A DNA stretch of 64,000 nucleotides from Megalonaias nervosa (taxonomy: Eukaryota > Mollusca > Bivalvia > Unionida > Unionidae): assembly GCA_016617855.1 (NCBI GenBank), contig JAECUM010096242.1:1-64000 (forward strand), read 5' to 3'. Below, piece by piece: positions 1-11,974 of the stretch. The position numbers were made by a program, and so were the translations under genes. A model generated the notes under the pieces. It made no database searches. It saw only the letters and a program-made list of their open reading frames with translations, and was not told the origin of the DNA. The number at the start of each line of letters is the position of its first letter. The stretch's first letter is position 1.

Positions 1-93
<93 letters not shown>
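1..93. repeat. (TA)n-(TG)n compound microsatellite
   Basis: About 26 TA units pass directly into about 20 TG units. The array is cut by the left window edge. Confidence 0.97.
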
Positions 94-97
<4 letters not shown>

Positions 98-237
98 CAG
101 CATTTCGCCTGTCATAAAATAGTGGAAGCTATGCAACAATGTAATCTACTTTAACACGATATATGCTCTTCAGCATTTTGTCTAGCGTACAGATAATAAA
201 AGCTATTCAGTATTTTTTCCTAACCTACCATCAGCAC

Positions 238-480
238 CGGCTTTAGCAAACGCGGGGCCCGATTTGGATCATTTTGGCGGGGCCCCCTGTGAGCACGGCA
301 TTTGGAAATAAACTTTTAAACAAGTTTTATAACATATTGAACTTAAAAGTTTCTTCAATCGCTTTAAAATTACTTTCTCTCTATAGATATATTTTAAAAA
401 ATTAATAATGCGCGGGTCCCCTGTGAGCGCTGGACCCGAATGGGCCAAATCGGTCCAATCGGCCTAAGGCCGGCCCTTCC
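238..480. mobile_element. MITE-like non-coding element with GC-rich imperfect inverted ends
   Basis: GC-rich ends bracket an AT-rich core. The left end (CACCGGCTTTAGC..., then GGGGCCCG) and the right end (...CGGCCTAAGGCCGGCCC) are roughly inverted, and the motif CCCCTGTGAGC occurs near both. No coding capacity is visible and no target duplication was established, so the superfamily is open. Confidence 0.45.
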
Positions 481-764
481 TACCATTATCAAAGAACTGT
501 GTGTGCACTATGCAGTGAATCTCAGAAATATGAACTATTTGCAATGCATACTGGAAAACTGTAATTAGTCTCGAGTTTTTCAAGTGCCGGTATTGGAAAC
601 TATTTGAAAAATCAAATACTGCATAAAAGTCTAAGTATGACTTAAATGTTCAAGAGTGTTCGAACGTTACTTTCATTCTTTCTTATAGCTAGTGGCAATA
701 AATAAATTCTTTGAATGTAAGATAATATGAAATTATCTGCTTGCCCGAATAAAATGAAATCAAA

Positions 765-1140
765 ACTGCTACTCTGCAATGCAGTAGAAACTATTGTTCA
801 GCAGTGCAGACTGTAGGAACTGCTAGTAAGCTGTACTGATTGTAGCAGATCCAACTGCTATTCACAACAGGTTATAGGAACTGCTATTCAGCAGTACAGA
901 CTGTAGGAACTGCTAGTCATCAGTACAGAATGTAAGAATTGCTATTCTGCAGTGAAAACTGTAGGAACTGCTAGCAAGCTGTACTGATTGTAGCAGAGCG
1001 AACTGCTATTCACAACAGGTTGTAGGAACTGCTATTCAGCAGTTCAGACTGTAGGAACTGCTATTCTGCAGTGGAAACTGTAGGAACTGCTAGTCATCAG
1101 TACAGAATGTAAGAATTGCTATTCTGCAGTGGAAATATAT
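765..1140. repeat. 29-bp minisatellite with hairpin units and ~148-bp higher-order period
   Basis: Imperfect tandem units of about 29 bp share the core GTAGGAACTGCTATTCAGCA. A variant block (AAGCTGTACTGATTGTAGCAG, then AACTGCTATTCACAACAGGTT) recurs with about 148 bp spacing, near 817 and 965, so units are organised in a higher order. Several units contain the self-complementary GAACTGCTATTCAGCAGTTC, an 8-bp stem with a 4-nt loop. Confidence 0.85.
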
Positions 1141-1544
1141 AAAAGGATACTATTTAGCAGCTTCATGAGCTCTGTGGATCTCTGTAGAAATCTGAAGTTT
1201 CTTACACATAACCAGGATATGTTATTTTGAGATCAATTATTAATTTCATTAATTATTCAGTGAATTGAAAAATCTATGAATTGGTTTTTTACAATTAAAA
1301 TCGAGCACGAAAACAAGAACAATACTATATTTAAAAAAAATGTAATGTGAGAAATGGCGTTATATAATGTCTAATTTATAAACGCTGTTTTTGACTTCAG
1401 TCAGTGGCGTTGGAACCGCCCAAGCAACCCCCACACCGGGTTTCGGCAAATTCCAAGTTTCCAATAGTGTGTGCACTCATATGGAGGGGGATTACCACCA
1501 TAATTCTATGCGTGAATTTTCTAACCTTCCTTGATGCATTATTG

Positions 1545-2053
1545 TAAATGACTGCTTGCAAGTGCTACTTTCATAATTCTATCCATGTATACTGTATTCT
1601 TCATTGATGCAAATTGCACGTGGCAGTTTGCAAGTGCTACTTTCCTTCTGCGTTATTATCAATGACTGCTTGCAAGTGCTACATTCATAATTCTAGTCAT
1701 GAATTTTCTGTTCTTCATTGATGCAAGCTGTAAATGGCTGCTTGCAAGTGCTTAGATCCATTTTCCTTCTGTGTCATTGTATCTTACAGTTTGCCAACTA
1801 CTGAACTGATTCTTATGTTTGTGGTATGGCAAACGCTATGCCAGTTATTACAAGTTTTGTATATTCTGTTTATAAACTTGCCATATTACAATGACATCAT
1901 TTTAACTGCTGTTTTCATACAGATTTGGCCTTGCAATAATGTAAATACTAAGTTTTATCAGTATCGTCTTTGTTGTCCAACTCGTGTCGCCATCTGTTGT
2001 CATAATGACATAGCAGAGATTAGCATGGCATTATGACAACAGACGGCGCTCTA
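1545..2053 (+). repeat. Interspersed repeat, copy A of an inverted pair
   Basis: Contains internal tandem half-units built on GCTTGCAAGTGCTAC (four occurrences) and ends in a short palindrome whose arms read GTTGTCATAATG and CATTATGACAAC. The reverse complement of most of this block reappears at 7745-8195. An open frame over 1734-2036 is repeat-derived and has no recognisable product. Confidence 0.75.
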
Positions 2054-3234
2054 AATTTCTAAAGTGTTTCCTTTACCGGAAATAATTAATGCTCCCCACG
2101 GAGCTTTACGGCATTTGTTTTGTGTCGATAAACATTGTAACTCTTTCAGTCCCTTTTTTAATGGTGCACGTTAGCAACGAAGTTTTAATCGTTCTCTAAA
2201 ACCATGTTCTTTGTCGAAGATTTAAGTGATTTTATAGTACCTTACGAAAACCAAAAACTCATACACTGCAGCAGGGTGGTTCATCTTCTTCAACCCCAGT
2301 TTTGACGCACTTAAGTATTTATTTTCACCGTTTAAGAAATCTACTTCTTATTGATATCTCTCATTACTTTGGAAAAATTAGTTATTTTAGCAAAGTAAGG
2401 ATCAGAAACTACAATGCTATGTTCCCTCGTACTATTCTTAACCAGCTTTCATCATACGACCCCTGGCTGTATGACTCGTATTGTACGTCACCCATTTTGA
2501 CGCATCTCACAGGGGTGTGTCTTTTCCGGTGATACTATTGTACATAATATCCGGTGAAAATAATGTATTTCTGAGGAACATTAATAGCACATAAAAAAAA
2601 AGGTTTACAGGTAAAACATTAAACATTCACATTAAACAAATTAAGCATTCCTTCTTATTCTCTTCACAATCTCATTTTGGAACATATTTTGTCGCAAAAG
2701 CCGAAAAAATCAAATTGTGGAAAATCATGTTCGTATCATGATACAGATGTTTACTAGCGATTAGAAATATTAGATTTAGTGTACGATTGTTTTTCCAATA
2801 CTTAATTTGCATTGTTAATGTACAGAACCTCAACCTTTGAATGTATTTTGGACCCCACCCCACCCCACAAAAGAAACCCCCCAAAACAAAACAAACCAAC
2901 AAAAACAGCTTTAAAACTGGTTTGCATCCTTTAAAACGTTTGTCTCTGAAAGTGGAAATAATCAGAGACAAAAGACATAATGTTACAGGAGATTTTAGTT
3001 TTATTTATTGTAATTCTTACCATTATCAAACCAATTAAAATAATAAATTAGTTCAAGAATTTAAAAAATAGAAATATAGCACTCTTAGGTTATAATTATT
3101 CAGCTGATCTTTGTCTCGTTAAAGATTTTAAAAAGACTTTAAAAGAATCTTTGAAATATGAATGTAGTGATACTTGATTTCGACTTATTAAGTATGCTGC
3201 TCTTTGCAATATAAAAGTAATTTAGTGAATTATG

Positions 3235-3237
<3 letters not shown>

Positions 3238-3269
<32 letters not shown>
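3238..3269. repeat. (GA)n microsatellite
   Basis: About 16 GA units inside the Gypsy remnant. Confidence 0.97.
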
Positions 3270-3270
<1 letters not shown>

Positions 3271-3299
3271 ACCAAAACTGCATATTTCATTAAGTAACT

Positions 3300-3720
3300 G
3301 TATGTATGTATCCTTGGTCGATGAGCGTGTTTTGGGACAGTCTTAGGGTCTTTCCTTCAGCAAGTATCAACAAGAGAAAAAACTCTACTGATCTTACTCG
3401 ATAATTATACGGGGTAGAATTTTACTGATCACTTTCTTTTTATTTGGTTTGTTTATATTTAATAGCCTACATGCATCCTAGGTAGTTGATGGTGTTTTGG
3501 GACAGTCATTTGCTGTTTTAGGGTAGTCATGGGGGTCTTTCCTTTGGTGATAATTACCAACATGGGGAAAAAGTCTCCTGATCTTACTCGATCCTAATAC
3601 AATGCAGGATTTTACTGATCACTGTCTCTTTTAAGGTTTGATTCAATATAATTGTATACATGTATCCTGGGTAGGTGAGAGTGTTTTCGGACAGTCTTGT
3701 GCTAGCCCCATGATTTTCAG
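3300..3720. repeat. Imperfect ~175-180 bp tandem repeat within Gypsy remnant
   Basis: Blocks starting near 3305, 3478 and 3661 share the series TATCC(T)GG(GT)AG/GATG, GTGTTTTGGGACAGTC, CTGATCTTACTCGAT and GGATTTTACTGATCACT. The third block is truncated. On the minus strand the shared segment reads like the DCPKTLxxxGYM stretch adjoining the integrase, so it appears to be local amplification of element sequence. Confidence 0.7.
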
Positions 3721-4508
3721 GGTGATAGAAAAATGAAAGTGTTTTGGATGTCTAATTCATGCATAAGTTGTTGGAAATAATAAAACATAAAATTGCTGGA
3801 AAGATTTGGGGAGGCAAACAAGTGTTGAAAAACATTGCTTAAACTTTTACAACAGTTTTTGCTTTAATGTTCGTAAAAGCAATAGCCTATGGAAATCTTG
3901 AGGACGCACACATTATGGTCAACAAGTGTTGGTTGAGTGACTTGATATTTAGTTAAGGAACCGACAGTCTACCATTTTTCTGCTAAATAGCTTGTCAAAT
4001 AGTCAAATGCAGGAATAGGTGCAGATGTGCCTTAGACATCTTCTGATTAGGATTTTCTACCATTTGACAAGTGTGACAAGATCTATGGTACTTATAATTT
4101 TCGGCCAATAAAAGTGATTCAGGATCTTTTGATAAGTCTTATTGACACCAAAATTACCAGCTTAAGGAGTTTTATGGGCTAGACTATGAATTTCCTGTCT
4201 ATTCGACTTAGGAACAACAGTTTGATTGCTCACTGACCACTCATCACTAGCAGGTACATCAGGTGGTCTCCATTTTCTCATAATGACCCCATTTTTCACA
4301 AAGTAACAAACTGGTACTTGTGTGGCTTCAATTTCGGAAACTCATTCTTGTGTATTCTCTGAGGAATAGTACTTGGGGGCCTATAATTCACAATATAATG
4401 TATTGCATGCTTTTAAAGTAGCTATTACTTTCTGCTCAGATATCTTACAACTGCAGGCAGAAATTGGCTAGTGGTTTCTATTATTCTGTGAAGAAACTAA
4501 CTTATTTA

Positions 4509-4511
<3 letters not shown>

Positions 4512-4541
<30 letters not shown>
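4512..4541. repeat. (CT)n microsatellite
   Basis: About 15 CT units. Confidence 0.97.
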
Positions 4542-4543
<2 letters not shown>

Positions 4544-5608
4544 TGGGTGATTAAGTCATTTAAGTTATGGAAATTACCTTATCCATTGTTCCAAGGCAAA
4601 TATATTAGGGATAACAGGCCAGATTTAAAATTTCATCTCAGGTTCATAAATATAATAGTTTTGTGAAGGTCAAAGCATCAAAAATAACAAATTAGCAAAT
4701 AAAACATAATCTTTTTCATGGTGTTTTGCTCATAGCAAGTGCATACAACTTATTTTGTTGCCCGCAAACAAATTCTCCAAAAAGAGAGCATTTTTTATAC
4801 AGTGTGTGTATTTGAATAGGAATCCAGTAATGGGAATGTTTTTGGGGATTAATTCTTGAAACAGAAACTAGGGAATATAACCTGACTGTTCTTAAGACAT
4901 AATTTGCAAACGTATGTGGTATACAAAATGAAATGTGTCTCGGCCAATCCAGAATTTACAGTTTTAATTCCTCCGAATTATGTCCAATCCATAAGCCAAA
5001 CTGTGTGAAAAGCTTGTCTTTATTCATGTTTTATTCATGTGAAAGTGAAAACGAAAGGAATTGGCAAATAGATCTATAACAACAATGTAAAAAGACAATC
5101 CAGGTATTTGTTCCTTATAATTGTCTACCTGTATGATATTTTTAATTTAGACTAATTCATCTAACAATATTGTTTTTATGAATGCCGGTTTACATTAAAT
5201 ATTTATTTTTCTCTAATATTTCCTTGAAAAGTTAAACACAGGACTGTATATAGTTTTAATTTATTAAGTTTTCTTTATTGCATAGTTGTATTGTGCAGAT
5301 GTTTTTTGTGTCATGACAGTATTAGCTTATATTTTAAACAGGATAAAATAATGATAGAATCATAGACAAATGAAGATGTTTATGTGGGGAAGGATGTATG
5401 CTACAACAGCCTGAGCTGTGAGTAGATTTAAAAACTTTAGAAGTTGTGTTAAAAAATTATGTGGGGGATCGTATTCTTCTAAAAGAAAACAATCACATCT
5501 GTAGATGATACATGTAAAAGTTTTGATTTAAAAAAAAAAACAAACTACTACATGAATTTAATATCTAAATGTATCAAGCAAGTTTGGTACTGTATTGTAG
5601 CAGTAATA

Positions 5609-6524
5609 TGTTACGTATATGTAATTAAATTACTTGTGTGTTAGTTTTAAATTTTTTATTTTATTTTCATTTCATTACATGTTATTGTAATGATAACTTT
5701 ATTCACTGGATTTGACTTTTTTTCTAAAAAATTCAATTCAGTTCTAGTAAATAATCACTATTGCTACATTATATTTTTAGCTGAATGAGTGAAAATCATT
5801 GGTTGTAATCACGGTCATTGTTGGCTTGCGTCAGCTCTGTTGTAAACAACCTTTTTTTTATAAAATTCATTTCCAATATGGGAATCATTGATTCTTAGTT
5901 AAGGCTATACTAGCCTACGTGCTGACATATTATTTTACTGCGTTGTTCGAACTAAGTGATCACGTGATCCATCACGTGGTCTAAACTGCGTTTTAGTTAA
6001 GGGTTAAAACAGATATTTTATAGTGAAATAGTCAGTCGTAGTTTACACCTTTAGAGCTCAAGGTGTTTTTAATGTTGATGCCAGTTTGATTTAAAATTCT
6101 TTTATTTTTGTTTTTGGATTTAATAATTTATATTCCCTGGAAAATACCAGTGCTCATAAAAATTCTTGGACAAAGACATTTATTGGAAATTCTTCGGAAT
6201 TCTGTAGCCGGAATATTATTCTTGATTCATAAAATCCAACAAGGAACTGTTGACACATCAACACAAAACAGGATATAGAGGACGTCATCGCCTTCCATCT
6301 TGGAACTTCATCGGGATTCGAACTTTGATTCATTTAGAACGTTTTAGTGATAGGACTTATATTTTTAAATTCTAGGATTAGTTTTTGGATTAGATTCACA
6401 AACCGTAAGTCCTTTTTCATAGTTTTACCTTGTATTCTAGGGAAATAAATTATTTTGTTAAATTTACAAAGCCTGTTGGCTTCACTCTTTTCTTTTTTAC
6501 TTTTGTACGAGCCTACACGTAACA
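5609..6524 (+). mobile_element. Solo LTR, 916 bp (copy 1 of a two-copy family)
   Basis: Starts TGTTACGTATATG and ends ACACGTAACA, so the termini are TG...CA within a short inverted repeat. It is flanked by the 4-bp direct repeat AATA (5605-5608 and 6525-6528). It aligns along its whole length with 60078-60975. An AATAAA poly(A) signal near 6440, shared by both copies, lies about 80 bp before the 3' end, as expected for R/U5, and supports plus orientation. No internal retrotransposon sequence or second LTR adjoins it, so recombination between LTRs probably removed the rest. The clade is unknown. Confidence 0.8.
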
Positions 6525-6529
6525 AATAA

Positions 6530-7069
6530 TAAAAACAAATTGAGCTGGTTACTGGTAGCGATAGCAACATTATTTACATTCAATATATTATATTTTTTAT
6601 AATTGCTACCAATGGAGTCTGATGTTTTATCAGTGAAGTACCTTACAATCAATCATCTGTACCATAAATATCGCTTCATATATGGATGAATATGATTTTT
6701 AATAATAATAAAAATGTAGTTTCCAGTTTGATATCTGTGGAAATAAAGCATCTCATAATTGTATGGAAATGTTCTTTATGTTTAGATATAGAAAATATAT
6801 TTCATACTGTTAGAATTTATTTTCTTATATAATGAAATAAGTTCATAGCTATGCTACAATATGCTTTGTATGTGATGTCCTTGTTTCAAGTCATTTGCCT
6901 CTTGCGATTGTATTTGAATCTGAGATTTAAAATGAAATTGGAGATATGAGATACTTGTCACAGTCAACTAGCGATAATACTTGCTGGCTATTGCATAATC
7001 ATCCATGCCATACATATATAAGAATTCTGTATAATTTAAATATTTACCTTACTTCTTATGTTATATATG

Positions 7070-7070
<1 letters not shown>
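6530..7070. other. Gene-free AT-rich stretch
   Basis: Anonymous AT-rich sequence between the solo LTR and a TA microsatellite. No gene or repeat was recognised. Confidence 0.5.

Positions 7071-7074
<4 letters not shown>

Positions 7075-7128
<54 letters not shown>
7075..7128. repeat. (TA)n microsatellite
   Basis: About 26 TA units preceded by TATG steps. The open frame reading through it is spurious. Confidence 0.97.
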
Positions 7129-7134
<6 letters not shown>

Positions 7135-7744
7135 CCACTGTAAACTGCTGATTAACAGTAAAAATTAATTTCATAGGGATGAGAGAATAAACAGAATCCT
7201 CATCTCTGTAATGTACTCCCTCCCTCTCTCTCTCTCTCTCCCTCTCTCGTGAATAAAGAAGAGACAGAAAGTATGGCCTTGAGGTGCAATTATCTGCAAT
7301 TTTCTCAAACCTTATGAGGTCTTTACTGATACAAAAAGCAGAATTTGCACTGCATTACTCTAAAATAATAAACATGCTCTAAATTGATAACATCGTGAAT
7401 GAGAATATATAAACAAATTAGGTCTACCCTATTCTGCCACTGTGCGGTCGCGGTAAATTATAATCCATAAAATGTCCAAACAAAATTGGGGTGGGAAGGG
7501 TCAGCAGAAATATAACATTGTGTAAATACATCTAGTTGTATACAATTTGATTCTTTTAATTTGTTTGTACTTCTTGCAGGCCACCTCTCTTCCGAATGTT
7601 AATACTCTGAGAAATCAGCTGACTGTAATGCGGTAATATAATTTGAATGATATTTTAAATAAGACGCCCAAACATGCCGTAAAGTGGTATAACCTCTAGT
7701 TGCTAGGGTCAGGGGAGCTGTCATATTGTAAGAAATTGACGTGT

Positions 7745-8195
7745 CACAGTGCCACCTGTTGTCATAATGAGGCATTATTTTATGCTAACTTCCGTGATGC
7801 TAACTTGCGACGTGCTTGATGCTACACTATAATCATGATTTTAGAAGGTGCAATCTGTGTAACTTGTGATATAGCAAGTTTATAAATAGAATATTAAAAC
7901 TTGTAATAACTGATATAGCATTTGCAATACGACAAACTACAGAATCAATTAAGTAGTTGGTAAATTGCAAGATACAATGACGTAAAAGGAAAGTAGATCT
8001 AAGCTAAGCACATGCAAGCAGCCATTTACAGCTTGCATCAATGAAGAATAGAAAAGTCATGATTAGAATTATGAATGTAGCACTTGCAAGCAGCCACTGA
8101 CAATAACGCAGAAGGAAAGTAGCACTTGCAAACTGCCACGTACAATTTGTATCAATGAAGAATACAATATACATGGATAGAATTTTCTGCAACCA
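7745..8195 (-). repeat. Interspersed repeat, copy B of an inverted pair
   Basis: Reverse complement of much of 1545-2053. It has the same CACTTGCAAGCAGCCA motifs, the ATTCTTCATTGATGCAA-type segment and the CTGTTGTCATAATG end. The two copies lie about 5.7 kb apart in opposite orientation. Confidence 0.75.
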
Positions 8196-9540
8196 TTGAA
8201 GCCAAAATCTTATTGGAAGCTTAGAAGAAGATCTTTAAACACTACTTTCCAAACAGACACTGATGCTATAGACACTTCTCATTCAGCCAATTGAAGCTGG
8301 CCATCGTTATGCGAAACATGACATAATCTCATAATCATCATTACGACACCATATACCACCAGCCAATCAAGTTACTTTTCAAATTTTTGAAAAATAAATC
8401 CGTGTGTGTGTGTGTGTGTTTTTAAATATTTTTATACCAAACCTTCGTATGGCGGAGATCTCATGGATTGAAGCGAGACTACCAACTAGATGTATAGACA
8501 AATGCATATACAATGATGCCGACTAATACCATTGATAGATGAAGATAGACGGTCAATTCACACCAATAATTGTGGAGTGCATGATACTGAAAATTAGTAT
8601 ACTGTTGTCTGATAGAGGGACAGGCGACGGTGTATTAACTTTCAAACCTTTAGTTAGCTATCCAGCCTTTACAAACGGTCCAAGAGTCGATTTATATGGT
8701 TATTTATCTCGTGAATATTTCACCTTCTTGACCTTTTTGATGCTCTATTTGAACAATATACTGTGATAACATTATCGGAAACTGTCTTAGACACGCTCTA
8801 ATAGGCACCAATTAATTAAAACTTTTAACTAAAACCCTCAATGTTATTTTTAGAGGTGCGCGGTATTACCGGTATACTGCGTTCTTTTCTTCCGTGGTAC
8901 ATTCCTTCAGTAAAGAGTGTACTGAAATCTTGTTACAAATTTTATATTAACAGCAAGTTTTAGTTTTACGTGACAAAATAATTCAATTAATTGTACAAAA
9001 CAGTTGTATTTGTCACAAATTAATTTCGAATGTTACAGACATAAATGAATATTGATCCTTTAATCGTATGTTTGACACGTGGTCACCAGCGTGGTTTGGA
9101 TTTTTTGAAAACATTTCGAAAAAATAAAAGTTATTTTCTAGCGTAAGTTAATGTGTTAAGGACATGTACTCCATTGAAAGACTGCAAACCATCCTAAGAT
9201 TTTTTGGAGAGCAGTTGTCTTCTATTTGAATTTTGTGTAATTTCTCAAGATCACTAATTTTTTTTCTTCTCATTTGTTGAGTCATTATTTTATGTTTACT
9301 GGCCCACTCTGATAAATATCTTACCCGGGTGCTTATATTATTCCACTCTAAGTTTCCCTGCATAAGTTGTAAATAACTTAGCTGGTAAATTGTAGGCTTC
9401 AGTGTCAACATTTCCAGTTTTTATCAAGTTTCTCAAATGTCAGTACAATGTCTTTTACAGGGGGGTCAGCGACAGTATAAGCTTACTTAACTCCACTTTA
9501 GTTACTGAATTTAGATTAAAACTTACACAAATACTTACAA
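8196..9540. other. Gene-free stretch with a weak LINE-like reading frame
   Basis: Holds a short (GT)n at 8402-8419. A minus frame over 9148-9411 contains a basic/acidic segment (QQMRRKKISDLEKLHKIQIE) that loosely resembles the connector before the reverse transcriptase of L1-like elements. That is too weak to call. Nothing else was seen. Confidence 0.4.
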
Positions 9541-9544
9541 ATTT

Positions 9545-9830
9545 ATTGGTACCGACCATTTATATTTTGGGACGGGCTACGATTTTCCTTTGAACCGAGA
9601 TATTATATTTTCTTTAATCTCAAAATATTTTTTGATCAAATAAAATAATGGATACAGTATGGTGCTATTCTGCTATAAATCGAAGCAAGATATTTTACCA
9701 CCTATTGACATACGGGATTTTTCTTTAAATAGTGTCAGGCCCCTGTCTCAAAACATAAAATTGTTGGTCCCAAATGTAACTGCTGTATCCGTTTAGCGGT
9801 ACGTCCAAAAATATTTTTCGCGGTAACCAG
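9545..9830 (+). mobile_element. MITE-like repeat with ACCGACCATTTA end
   Basis: Begins GGTACCGACCATTTATATTTTGGGACGGGC. A related end occurs inverted at 24411-24445 (revcomp ACCGACCATTTAATTTTCGGGG). The two form an interspersed non-coding family with poorly defined far ends. Confidence 0.4.
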
Positions 9831-9839
9831 CTCTAGGTA

Positions 9840-10125
9840 ATTTGGATTTCTAGGAAATCATATAAGATTATAATTATCATATAGAGAAAAATAATCATAC
9901 TTATCACTCGTAGTCCAACCTGATAGACTAATAGTAAACGGGATGGGGACAGACAGAAATGCGGAGACACAAAATCAAGACGAAAAGGTACGCACGGCCG
10001 AAGACTGCGATAGGTTGTAACGAAGTCAGTGGCTTAGCTAGGCAGGCGAGAAACTAAAAGCTATTAGAAGAATGAGTCTCCTAAATAAACAATAAATGTC
10101 CAAAAGAACTATGTGCGCCATATTT

Positions 10126-10181
<56 letters not shown>

Positions 10182-11540
10182 TTCTATCTAGATCGGCTGA
10201 ATATAACTGCAGTGAAACAATGTACCTTTCAGCACTTCATACATTAGCAACGTGTAAACAAAATCGCATATCTAACAACACTGACGCAGGCTCATTGATA
10301 TGAACAACAGGTATAATTGATATATTTAAAGAATTTCTGGCTTGCATGGAACAAACGTCTGCATTCAAGAGTACAACAATACATTTGTCCACACAGTTCA
10401 ACAAAAATACGCAGTAGTCCCATTAAAAGAGGAGTCTCTCCGTGTCTTTATCAATTGCACAAAAACAGTAAATGGTATATCGTCACGATGGTTAAACTGA
10501 ACATTACATGAGCAACACGACTAATGTATCATCGATCTGGCCTTAAATCACGTTTGGTACGGTACATACACTGAGGAACGAATTCAGCTGGCTACCAAAA
10601 TTGCCCCCCCCCCCGTAAACAACCCTACAGACCGCTTGACCCAGTGGACATCCTCAATTTGACATGTCATTTAAGGTTTATGTGTTCTTCTTGGTCAATG
10701 CACCATGTACTTTGGCCATACGACTCCAAATGAGCACAATAGAAAGTATACGTTGTAATTAATTATAACTGATAGGAGTACCTAAATGACATTATTTTAA
10801 TTACAAATAGGTATGTGCAGTTAACCTGTACAGCAAGCAATTTAATAATTGTTAGATTTCAGAACATCACCAAAAAATGATCGTCCAAGATTCATATTTA
10901 GTTTTGTATTAACTCCCTAAATATGTATTTTTAAAGTTGGTTTTGAATAGACGATCACAGCGGTGTGAAGACACCTGTGCTTGTGCTCTCGGGTATATAT
11001 TACAGGGGTTGTTTCAAAATCATCTTAATATGTTCTCCACTTTGTCATTTTCTTGTGAAATTTTAGAAACAAAAAATTAAATTATTTGATTAAGTGGCAG
11101 CTGATTAAATATGTTTAGCTATTTGTAATTAAAATACTGCAGTCTAGATATGTACAACTATCAGTTCAAATTAATTACAGTGTTTAGCTTCTCCTGGACT
11201 TATCTGACGTCATCTTACCAAACTATATGATGTAATGACCAAGAAGGGCACATAAATCTTAAATCGTTTCTACGATGAATTTTGACGATACTTTAACAAT
11301 AACATTTATAGCTGTATTGGCTCAAGCCTTAAAAAATCGCGTATTCAGGTACTTTTTGGTGAACTCCTTGGAAAAAAAAATTAGGTAAAGAGCAGGCCTT
11401 TCAGTATGAAAGTTCCAAACAACTTCAGATGGCTGTGGCGTTTCTCTGGGTATCAGTTTTTTAAGTTTACCTAGATTAAAGAGGATTAGTCAGTAGCCAC
11501 TCATAATCCGGCAACAACAGAATCCGCCATGCGCACTGGA
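9840..11540. other. Gene-free stretch
   Basis: Contains a (TA)n microsatellite at 10127-10179 and a short C run near 10603. No coding or repeat family was recognised. Confidence 0.5.
10127..10179. repeat. (TA)n microsatellite
   Basis: About 25 TA units. Confidence 0.97.
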
Positions 11541-11550
11541 GTGGGATAAC

Positions 11551-11964
11551 ACGGTTCATACAGAATTCTGAATGATAAATTCAAAGACTTTTCCCAAACT
11601 TTCAAACACCACAAACATTGATTTCCAAGACCTATTTTCGCTAACATTTTGTATACAAGGTATGTTATATGAGAAAACAACGAATGCAAAATACTACAAT
11701 ATTGTTTAATGATGAAATGAAACTGAACGGGTCATCAAAAAAAAAAAAAAAAACCAGGAAAAGTCGACTACATCCGAATATAACCTTGGACAATTTTATT
11801 TGTGGCTATGGAAAGAAATTAAAATGTTTGGGTTTATTTAAATTTTCTAAGACTTTTAAAGACCTCAGGGTAATCTGCTCGATTTTCCCAAACTTTCAAG
11901 GCCTTGAAAATGCTACTCCATTTTTCCCAAACTGTCAAATACCTTCAAAGATCGTATGAACCCT
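11551..11964. mobile_element. 414-bp hAT-like MITE with 7-bp target duplication
   Basis: The ends are inverted: ACGGTTCATAC on the left and GTATGAACCCT on the right. Subterminal TTTCCCAAACTTTCAAA motifs lie inside both ends. The 7-bp GGATAAC directly flanks it on both sides (11544-11550 and 11965-11971). The CAGGGTTCATAC type of terminus is common in metazoan hAT-like MITEs, from family knowledge. The 96-residue frame over 11669-11959 lies inside and is not a gene. Confidence 0.75.
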
Positions 11965-11974
11965 GGATAACAAA

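Larger units (their letters stand above)
3200..4420 (-). mobile_element. Degenerate Ty3/Gypsy pol remnant (H2C2 linker and integrase)
   Basis: Reading the minus strand from about 4420 downward gives fragments of a Gypsy polyprotein in shifting frames: KWRPPDVPASDEWSV, VVPKSNRQEIHSLAHKTP, AGNFGVNKTYQKILNHFYWP (integrase zinc-binding approach), CHTCQMVENPNQ, then LLTIMCASSRFP and AFTNIKAKTVVK of the integrase core, and MHELDIQNTF and YHPENHGAS further on. The order matches the H2C2 zinc finger followed by the DDE core. Several stops and frameshifts show it is dead. No LTRs were found flanking it; the LTR at 5609 has the opposite apparent orientation. Confidence 0.8.

Noticed and set aside
5609..6524. 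Solo LTR belonging to the Gypsy remnant at 3200-4420
   Set aside because: The LTR poly(A) signal indicates plus orientation while the Gypsy remnant is on the minus strand, and no connecting sequence was seen.
9148..9411. L1-like connector peptide on the minus strand
   Set aside because: Only a vague basic/acidic resemblance, with no reverse transcriptase blocks nearby.
11669..11959. 96-residue open frame
   Set aside because: Lies entirely within a MITE and reads through a poly(A) tract.
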